Source: JAHJDR01 sp964609965 (GTDB lineage Bacteria; UBA10199; JADGCS01). From it: a stretch of 27,995 bases of DNA. A program made the translations under genes and the position numbers. How positions within the stretch are numbered: position 1 is the stretch's first letter; the number at the start of each line of letters is the position of its first letter. Below, piece by piece: positions 21,889 through 27,995 of this stretch. The notes beneath the pieces were generated by a model, which was not told the origin of the DNA, ran no database searches, and worked only from the letters and a program-made list of their open reading frames with translations. The stretch is taken from assembly GCA_964609965.1 (NCBI GenBank), contig CAZSTS010000028.1:1-27995 (forward strand). Reading direction: 5' to 3'.

Positions 21889-24800
21889 TCAGTTGGTGAG
21901 ATAAACTTGAAGACGTTGATTCTGCCCACCAGTGCCATCATAAAACAAATTCACAATCGGCATATCAAGCTCGTTTGAAATCTGTCTGAAAAGCGCTGTA
22001 GTAATTGTGCCTGGCATACAACAAAAAGGTGCCACATTCACAACCATGGCAGCTTTTTGATGAGCAAATTTTATGGTACGCCCTACTGTTAATATGGCTT
22101 CACCACCAATGTTCGATGGCAAGAACGTAGACCCTTCATCTAATATCTGATTCACATGAGGTTCATGACGATCATCCAAACAAGGCGATGCTGCGCCGTA
22201 AATCTTCTTTTCCCAATAATATAACCAACGCCACTTAATATAAGAACGAATCGTGTTCCAAGAAAGCTTATGTGCATGATGATCTGCAATATTTCGAGGA
22301 CAATTAGTAAACAGCAACCACTCGGAAATAGGTGTCATCCATACCTCTCCGCCCATCTCTTCGACAGAACGAATCACATCTTCGTTAGCATAAGTGTTAT
22401 TGCGAACATAGATTTCGCCAACAATACCCACAAGAGGTCGCCTTTGTTTTTTATTAACTTGAATCGAAGCCAATTTTTGAGAAGCTTTTTTTACAGCCTG
22501 GACGATGTCACCTTGTTTCTCAATAACAAGAGCGAGATCTTTAACAAGATCCTCTGCCACACGATCTGTCTCACCTTTATTGACTTCATAAGGACGCACC
22601 TTGCACACAGACTTTTGAATAACATCCCCTACGAGCATGGCCTTCCAAATCGCACGTCTGATAGGTTCATCAAGACCCTGATAACCATTAAAACTTGTGG
22701 GTGAGAGAATAGACACATCCTCAAAACCCTCTTTATCGAGAATTTGACGATGGAGCGTGGCGTACTGGCCAAAACGACAAGGCCCTTGCGCTGTGGGCAT
22801 AAAGAAAGCCTGTTTTTTGCCCTTCACATCCACTGTGCGCAGTGTTTTGAGAAGACGACCGATAGTTAACGATGTGGGCAAACACTCTGAACCACGTGTT
22901 TTTGTGCGACCCAATTCATATGTTTCTTCAGTAGATTGTGGCATAGGTCTCGCATCATAACCATGAGCATTCAAAGCCGCTGTCATAAAATCAGTCCCAT
23001 AAGGATGCATATTAGGCACCCAGAGAACGCGATCTTTAAAGTCATCTTTAGGTTCTGTATAAGTTCTTCGTGGGACTGGTTTGGATTTTGGTTTTTGCAG
23101 CACATCAAAAAAAGCTTCGATGCGCGTCATGTATCCTGCATCTGCTCCGTGTTCATCAAGCTCTAAAGCAAGGAAAGGACGATTGCCCATGACTTCTTCT
23201 GCATAACTCAAAATAAAACTATCAGGACCGCAACTAAAATTAGTTAGATAAATCGCATCTAAAAGATCATTCTGACTCACTTCTTCTAAGACCGCTAATA
23301 TCTTCTGACCATAACCCCAATACGTGTTTTGATATTTTGCTTTAAGTCGACTGAGATCCGGACGTATAAAATCCATAGGAAGAACCGTACGTCCCTTTTC
23401 AGCGAGCTTTTGCGGGATACCTAGGTTTAAACCTTGATCGGAATTATTATAGGGCCTGCCCACAAGAACTAAAAGCTTTTCGTTCTTTTCTTTTGCTTCG
23501 GCCAAGACTTTATCACCTTCAGAATAACAGTCTTCAATAAATGTTTTTTGTATTTTAACAGCCTTTACCCAAGCTTGATGAATCTCAAACGTGCTCTTTC
23601 CTAAAGGTTTCGAAATGATTTTAGATATGCTTTTAGCAACAGACATTGGGTCAAGTCGCAGATCAATCAGAGGTGTCAATATTTGACTTGTTTCAATGGC
23701 ATTCAGCTTGAAAGCAGTTCGTGAATAAGCTGGCGCTCCTTGGACATAGGGACAAGATACAGAAGCTGAGGTTTTGTCATTAGGCTCAACATGCGTAATT
23801 TGAGGAGCAAAAATAAAATCAACACCTTCATGCGAAGATAAGTGCGCCATGTGACCAATAAAAACCTTGGCTGGAAAACAAAAATCCGCCCCACTCATGG
23901 CTGTGCCCAATTGGCGAATCTCATTTGTAGTTGGACCAGAAAGCTGAACCTGAAAACCCAGATGATTAAAAAACGCGCGCCACATAGGGTAATAGGTATA
24001 ATTATTTAAGGCCTGTGGAAGTCCAATCACAGGGGCGTTTTGGGGAACCTTGATACCTTTGCCTGCTTCACGCCAAAAACGTTCACGACGACGAATGAGT
24101 TTATAATGTGGTGTGACTTTTACTTTATCATCATCAGGATCACGACCACACATGTACCCCCAAGAAGGGCTTTTAGTGATGCCATCAATATCTGCAAATG
24201 TGATAGCACAATCATTCTGACACAATTCACATTTTTCTTTGCGTAAAGTGATCTTTCGTTTTTCTAAATCAAGACCGATGAATGTTGATTCTTGTTTTTT
24301 AGCTTCCATGAGTTCTTTGGTGAGAAGTGCCACACCATAAGATCCCATCACGTGACAGTATGGAGATACCACAATTTCAACATTAAGAAGCCTCTCAAAA
24401 GCAGCTACCAAAGCAGGGTTACGAGCTGTCGCCCCTTGAAAAAATATTTTCTTACGACTGTAATAACGGTTTCCCACGACTTTATTCAGATAATTCTTAG
24501 TCACCGAAACCATAACTGCTGCAAAAGCTTCTGCAGGCGTTGCCCCATTTTGAATGAGCTTTGCCATGTCTTGTTCCATAAAAACTGTGCAACGATCAGT
24601 GGCACGTGGAGGTTTTATGCCCAATACCTTTGGACCTGCCTCTGAGATTTTATAACCTAATTTATTGGCTTGTTCTTCAACAAAAGAGCCTGTTCCTGCT
24701 GCGCATACGTAATTCATATTAGCATCACGGATGTGACCATCTACGAGATGCATGTACTTTGAATCCTGTCCACCAATTTCAAAAACCGTATCAATGCTAG

Positions 24801-26028
24801 CATCTGTCTTTACTGCGCCAGCCACGTGAGCCGAAATCTCGTTGATAATGCCATCAGCGCCAATAAGTTTACCAACAATTTTACGACCACTCCCTGTTGT
24901 GCCAACACCTAGAATATCAAATGTGATATTTTTGTTTTGAGCAAAAACACGCAAGGCCTTGAACAAAAGTTTTGTAGCTCCAATGGGATTTCCTAATGTT
25001 TTACGATAAACATCAAGCAGCACCCTATCCTCTTCGTCCATGAGAACAAGTTTTGTGCTCGTTGAACCAATATCAATACCCAAATACCCTCTCACTTCCT
25101 TTGAGTCAGAAAGATGAGTAACGCGTACTTCATTGCCATCTTCGTCTGTGTAATATTCTTTTGTTTCAAAAGAGGGATAATTTGATTTTTCCATGGTCAA
25201 AGGCCAAGGAAAACGTGCAAAAGATTTATCTTGGCTCTTTGTAGCATCAAATTTTGTGGTTATGATTTTTTCTGCCTTTGCATTAGCATTAAGCGCACCA
25301 CCATACGCAGCCATAAAGTGAGGGTTTTCAGGAACAAGAATAAGATCTTTGTAAACAGCTTTTAACCATCTTATCACTTCTTTATTAAGCGCCACACCAC
25401 CTATGATTGCTGTTTTACCGCTCAAAGGTCGTCCATGTAACAACGTGCCCAAAAGTGTGCGAGTCATACCTTTACAAAGACCTGACCACATTTCTTGCTG
25501 ACTACAACCCTCTTGCTGGCGATGAATCAAATCGCTTTTTGCAAAAACAGAACAACGAGTTGCGATTGTAGGAGGATTTTCTACGTGATCAAAAGTATTT
25601 GTGTCTTGGTACGAAACACCGAGTCTCGCTGCTTGCTCATCTAAAAATGAACCTGTGCCTGCAGCACAAAGTGAGTTTGTTGCATAACCCTGAAACTTGC
25701 CTTCATCTCCTAGCTGAATAAGCGTTGATGACACACCACCAATATCGATAATGAATTTAGCATCAGGAAAAAGAGTGTGAATCGCACGAATCTGACAGGC
25801 TGTTGTATCAAGGGGTTCAACTTGTAAAAAACTAATAACGTTTTCGGCATTAGCCCCTGTTATACCAATAGCATCACTTTTTTCAGCTTCAATTGAAGTA
25901 AGAGCTTCTTCAATGTACTGAGCAGGGTTTCCTTTGTGATGCTTATAATAAGATTTTAATATTTTACCATTATCATCAATCCGGAGAGCTTTTAAATAGA
26001 GAGCTCCAATATCAGTTCCAATTTTCAT
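21889..26028 (-). CDS. Acyl-CoA dehydratase activase, giant two-ATPase form
   Basis: A 1379-residue protein. It has two tandem BadF/HgdC-type ATPase domains: residues 1-255 (MKIGTDIGALYLKA, C121-AAGTGSF, C159) and about 314-575 (GYLGIDIGSTSTKLVL, C442-AAGTGSF, C480). In HgdC-type activators the paired Cys of two subunits bridge one 4Fe-4S cluster; here each half retains its pair. CELCQNDCAIT and RGYMCGRD follow, then a long HgdB/DUF2229-like region to about 1379. Such proteins drive ATP-dependent electron transfer to dehydratases, and the family is found in many anaerobes. No dehydratase partner is adjacent, so the target is unknown. It starts at ATG 26028 with AAGGA six bases upstream, and ends at a TGA followed by coding-like sequence. 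Confidence 0.9.
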   Translation of the reverse strand: MKIGTDIGALYLKALRIDDNGKILKSYYKHHKGNPAQYIEEALTSIEAEKSDAIGITGANAENVISFLQVEPLDTTACQIRAIHTLFPDAKFIIDIGGVSSTLIQLGDEGKFQGYATNSLCAAGTGSFLDEQAARLGVSYQDTNTFDHVENPPTIATRCSVFAKSDLIHRQQEGCSQQEMWSGLCKGMTRTLLGTLLHGRPLSGKTAIIGGVALNKEVIRWLKAVYKDLILVPENPHFMAAYGGALNANAKAEKIITTKFDATKSQDKSFARFPWPLTMEKSNYPSFETKEYYTDEDGNEVRVTHLSDSKEVRGYLGIDIGSTSTKLVLMDEEDRVLLDVYRKTLGNPIGATKLLFKALRVFAQNKNITFDILGVGTTGSGRKIVGKLIGADGIINEISAHVAGAVKTDASIDTVFEIGGQDSKYMHLVDGHIRDANMNYVCAAGTGSFVEEQANKLGYKISEAGPKVLGIKPPRATDRCTVFMEQDMAKLIQNGATPAEAFAAVMVSVTKNYLNKVVGNRYYSRKKIFFQGATARNPALVAAFERLLNVEIVVSPYCHVMGSYGVALLTKELMEAKKQESTFIGLDLEKRKITLRKEKCELCQNDCAITFADIDGITKSPSWGYMCGRDPDDDKVKVTPHYKLIRRRERFWREAGKGIKVPQNAPVIGLPQALNNYTYYPMWRAFFNHLGFQVQLSGPTTNEIRQLGTAMSGADFCFPAKVFIGHMAHLSSHEGVDFIFAPQITHVEPNDKTSASVSCPYVQGAPAYSRTAFKLNAIETSQILTPLIDLRLDPMSVAKSISKIISKPLGKSTFEIHQAWVKAVKIQKTFIEDCYSEGDKVLAEAKEKNEKLLVLVGRPYNNSDQGLNLGIPQKLAEKGRTVLPMDFIRPDLSRLKAKYQNTYWGYGQKILAVLEEVSQNDLLDAIYLTNFSCGPDSFILSYAEEVMGNRPFLALELDEHGADAGYMTRIEAFFDVLQKPKSKPVPRRTYTEPKDDFKDRVLWVPNMHPYGTDFMTAALNAHGYDARPMPQSTEETYELGRTKTRGSECLPTSLTIGRLLKTLRTVDVKGKKQAFFMPTAQGPCRFGQYATLHRQILDKEGFEDVSILSPTSFNGYQGLDEPIRRAIWKAMLVGDVIQKSVCKVRPYEVNKGETDRVAEDLVKDLALVIEKQGDIVQAVKKASQKLASIQVNKKQRRPLVGIVGEIYVRNNTYANEDVIRSVEEMGGEVWMTPISEWLLFTNCPRNIADHHAHKLSWNTIRSYIKWRWLYYWEKKIYGAASPCLDDRHEPHVNQILDEGSTFLPSNIGGEAILTVGRTIKFAHQKAAMVVNVAPFCCMPGTITTALFRQISNELDMPIVNLFYDGTGGQNQRLQVYLTN

Positions 26029-26048
26029 AAATATTCCTTTTGAAAAAT

Positions 26049-26093
26049 TATAGGTCTTATAGGTCCTATATGACTTATAAGACCTATATTACA
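26049..26093. repeat. 9-bp-period intergenic repeat (TATAGGTCC type)
   Basis: Five contiguous nonamers: tataggtct, tataggtcc, tatatgact, tataagacc, tatattaca. It lies between the divergent activase and antiporter genes. It shares the ATAGGTCC core with the 8-bp-period repeat at 1554-1617. Confidence 0.85.
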
Positions 26094-26201
26094 ATAGCGC
26101 GATACAAAATATGATCTATCGTGTTACAGGCAAGCACAGAAAGAAGTGCCAGAAATTACTTGAATATCAAACAGTTAGAGGGTACACTAGGTAATCATTA
26201 C

Positions 26202-27926
26202 ATGAGTGAATTTCTTTTAAAAGACATCCTAATCATATTCCTCGTTTCCATCCCAGTTGTGCTTCTACTGAAACGCCTCCACATGCCCATGGTTGTAGGC
26301 TTTTTGCTCACAGGGGCCCTGATTGGTCACCAAGGCATTGGCCTCATCTCAAACACGGCGCATATTGACCTTCTGGCCGAACTTGGACTTGCCCTCCTTC
26401 TTTTTTCTGTGGGTTTGGAATTCTCATTGGATAGCTTTGCGATTATTCGAAAACGGGCCATCATTGTCGCTCTGTCACAAATTGTTTTTACAGGCACTTG
26501 TGGTTGGCTCATTGGTCACTACCTAGGCTGGCCTCTCAACCGTAGCCTCTATTTTGGTTGTGTAATTGCCCTATCAAGCTCAGCCATTGTCATGAGCATC
26601 TTGCAAGACAAAAAAATGATGGACTCAGTCCCAGGCAAACTCACAACCACAATTCTCATTGTTCAGGACCTTGCCTTTATCCCCATGATAGTGCTGTTAC
26701 CTCTAGTTGCTTTTAATAAAGACACTGCCACTTCGTCTTTATTTTACACCCTTTCTTCAAAAGCTGCAGCTGTTCTTATTTTAGTTGGCATTGTTGTTTT
26801 TGGACGCATCATCATCAAAGGACTCATGCGTCACATTGCCACACTGGGACAACGGCAACTCTTCGTCATTACCGTACTCATTATTGGACTTGGAATCAGC
26901 TGGTTAACAGCTATGATGGGCCTCTCCTTTGCTCTAGGGGCCTTTGTAGGAGGCATTCTCATTGGTTTTACAAGCTACAAGCATCAAGCTTTAGCCGAGG
27001 TCACTCCCTTTAAATACTGTTTTAATAGCCTGTTCTTTGTGTCTATTGGTATGTTACTCAACTTTTCATTTGTTCGAGAAAACATTCCTATTATTCTCCT
27101 TGTTCTCATTCTCATCCCTTTGATCAAACTTCTTATCATTGTCATCATTAGCACAGTCGTTAAGTTTCCATTACGCGTCGGTATTATTTCGGGACTTGCC
27201 TTGGCCCAAATTGGTGAATTCTCATTTCTCATTGTACACAATGGGTACCAAGCCAATGTCATTGGAGAATATTTACACGATCTCATCATAGCCAGCGCTG
27301 TTTTCAATATGATGCTAACACCCTTCCTCATTCTCAACGCCCACAAACTCGCTGGTTGGATAAACAAGCAATTATTAAAAACAAAGCGTCTCAAAAAATT
27401 TGCTGGAGACGACAAAAAAATAATCCCTCCCTTTGCCCAAAAACTCAAAGAGCACGTCATTATCTGTGGTTTTGGTCCCTTGGGAGAAACTTTTGCAAGC
27501 TTACTCAAAAAACACCACAGGCCATACATTGTTCTCGAGCTTAATCCAAAAACCATTCAAAAAATTCGCAAAAAAGAAATCCTGGCTCTTTATGGCGACG
27601 GCACCTCAGAAGAAATCCTCTACTCCTCTCGAATCGAAGACGCTAAACTACTCGCCATTACAGTGCCTGACTTTCTCGATAACATTGCTATCATTAAGCA
27701 AGCCCGTGCCTTAAACCCAGACATCCAAATCATCACTCGTGCTAAATACAAAAGTGATGTTGAATGTCTTTACGAAGCTGGTGCCGATGTTGTAATTTCT
27801 GAGGAACTCGAAGGAGGCATCGAAATGGGTCGTTATGGATTAAAAATGGCAGGGTTCCCTGCCGAAGAAATAGACGATCTCGTCAAACATATCCGTGAAT
27901 ACGGCAGCGCTGATTTTTTTAATTAA
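26202..27926 (+). CDS. Kef-type monovalent cation/proton antiporter with RCK domain
   Basis: A 574-residue protein if started at ATG 26202 (MSEFLLKDILIIFLV); a GTG start at 26121 would add 27 unlikely residues. The first 390 residues form about 12 membrane segments of the CPA2 Na+/H+ exchanger fold, with GFLLTGALIGHQGIG, LGLALLLFSVGLEFS, the SSSAIVMSIL and IVQDLAFIPMIVLL region, and LAQIGEFSFLI. A cytoplasmic TrkA-N (RCK) domain follows, with HVIICGFGPLGETFASLL (nucleotide-binding glycines), ALYGDGTSEEIL, and ITVPDF. The likely role is regulated K+ or Na+/H+ exchange in the inner membrane. KefF/KefG-type partner genes are not adjacent. It is divergently placed from the activase and no related function is evident. 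Confidence 0.92.
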   Translation: MSEFLLKDILIIFLVSIPVVLLLKRLHMPMVVGFLLTGALIGHQGIGLISNTAHIDLLAELGLALLLFSVGLEFSLDSFAIIRKRAIIVALSQIVFTGTCGWLIGHYLGWPLNRSLYFGCVIALSSSAIVMSILQDKKMMDSVPGKLTTTILIVQDLAFIPMIVLLPLVAFNKDTATSSLFYTLSSKAAAVLILVGIVVFGRIIIKGLMRHIATLGQRQLFVITVLIIGLGISWLTAMMGLSFALGAFVGGILIGFTSYKHQALAEVTPFKYCFNSLFFVSIGMLLNFSFVRENIPIILLVLILIPLIKLLIIVIISTVVKFPLRVGIISGLALAQIGEFSFLIVHNGYQANVIGEYLHDLIIASAVFNMMLTPFLILNAHKLAGWINKQLLKTKRLKKFAGDDKKIIPPFAQKLKEHVIICGFGPLGETFASLLKKHHRPYIVLELNPKTIQKIRKKEILALYGDGTSEEILYSSRIEDAKLLAITVPDFLDNIAIIKQARALNPDIQIITRAKYKSDVECLYEAGADVVISEELEGGIEMGRYGLKMAGFPAEEIDDLVKHIREYGSADFFN

Positions 27927-27954
27927 CCAAAAACATTGTGAAAAATGACGTCCT

Positions 27955-27988
27955 CCCCGGACTGCGCTACGCTGGTCCGGGGTTTCCC
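27955..27988. repeat. GC-rich hairpin followed by GGGGTTTCCC
   Basis: CCCCGGAC (27955-27962) pairs with GTCCGGGG (27975-27982), and an inner GCG/CGC (27964-27972) extends the fold. There is no T-run, so it is not a standard terminator. It lies 28 bp after the antiporter gene and shares the GGGGTTTCCC decamer with 12565-12574. Confidence 0.6.
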
Positions 27989-27995
27989 TGGGTCT

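Noticed and set aside
21889..21891. TGA as selenocysteine
   Set aside because: I could not see a convincing SECIS-like hairpin just after it, the position is at the protein's end, and no Cys-position homology supports it. Other explanations are simpler.
22270..22704. 144-codon plus-strand open frame
   Set aside because: It is antisense to the well-supported activase and has no recognisable motif or start signal.
26121..26201. Longer GTG start for the antiporter
   Set aside because: The additional residues are polar and do not fit the N-terminus of the exchanger family; ATG 26202 opens directly into the first membrane segment.
26984..27556. 190-codon minus-strand open frame
   Set aside because: It is the antisense shadow of the antiporter gene, whose membrane segments and RCK motifs are clear.

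Overview
The window looks like chromosome from an AT-rich Gram-negative bacterium of the old 'Deltaproteobacteria' grade (Bdellovibrionota-like or a related uncultured lineage). This placement is inferred from the gene families: a Bat/MoxR operon, a TIGR02147-family protein beside a lipoprotein, a MopE-type metal-binding repeat on a protein with a C-terminal Cys/TM/Arg tail, and a giant two-ATPase acyl-CoA dehydratase activase. I see no phage, plasmid or intact insertion sequence.

Layout. 1-6391 (minus strand): dnaJ, MoxR AAA+ ATPase, DUF58 protein, a small membrane protein, BatA, and a BatB-TPR protein running off the left edge. This looks like one co-directional stress or envelope operon. 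6449-8746 (minus): a lipoprotein with its own terminator, and a TIGR02147-type protein preceded by a promoter-like sequence and a palindrome. 8877-10748 (minus): a B12-binding/radical-SAM-like protein that has lost two of its three cluster cysteines, coupled to a MIF-family tautomerase. 10875-14106 (plus): two cytoplasmic TPR proteins of unknown function. 14329-18091 (plus): a pyrimidine block with dCTP deaminase, yeast-type cytosine deaminase, a nucleoside phosphorylase and a phosphoribosyltransferase-like protein, followed by cmoA (tRNA wobble-uridine modification). 18208-21039 (plus): a secreted seven-blade propeller protein with MopE motif and sorting-like tail, then a ClpP-fold protease with a histone-like Lys-rich tail. 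21296-21615 (minus): tRNA-Lys and tRNA-Glu. 21889-26028 (minus): acyl-CoA dehydratase activase. 26202-27926 (plus): a Kef-type cation/proton antiporter.

The most unusual content lies between the genes. (1) At least nine gaps or gene edges carry degenerate tandem repeats with a 7, 8 or 9 bp period. Each has its own sequence, but several share a core while differing in period, and some run into coding ends. (2) Two related elements of 122 and 127 bp beside the tRNA genes are capped by inverted copies of the T-arm half of the neighbouring tRNA; one also repeats the tRNA-Lys 3' end. (3) A palindrome of about 123 bp abuts the start of the ClpP-like gene, and a two-hairpin 'GTAGGGG' repeat abuts cmoA. 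(4) The activase ends at a TGA followed by 34 further coding-like codons in the same frame.
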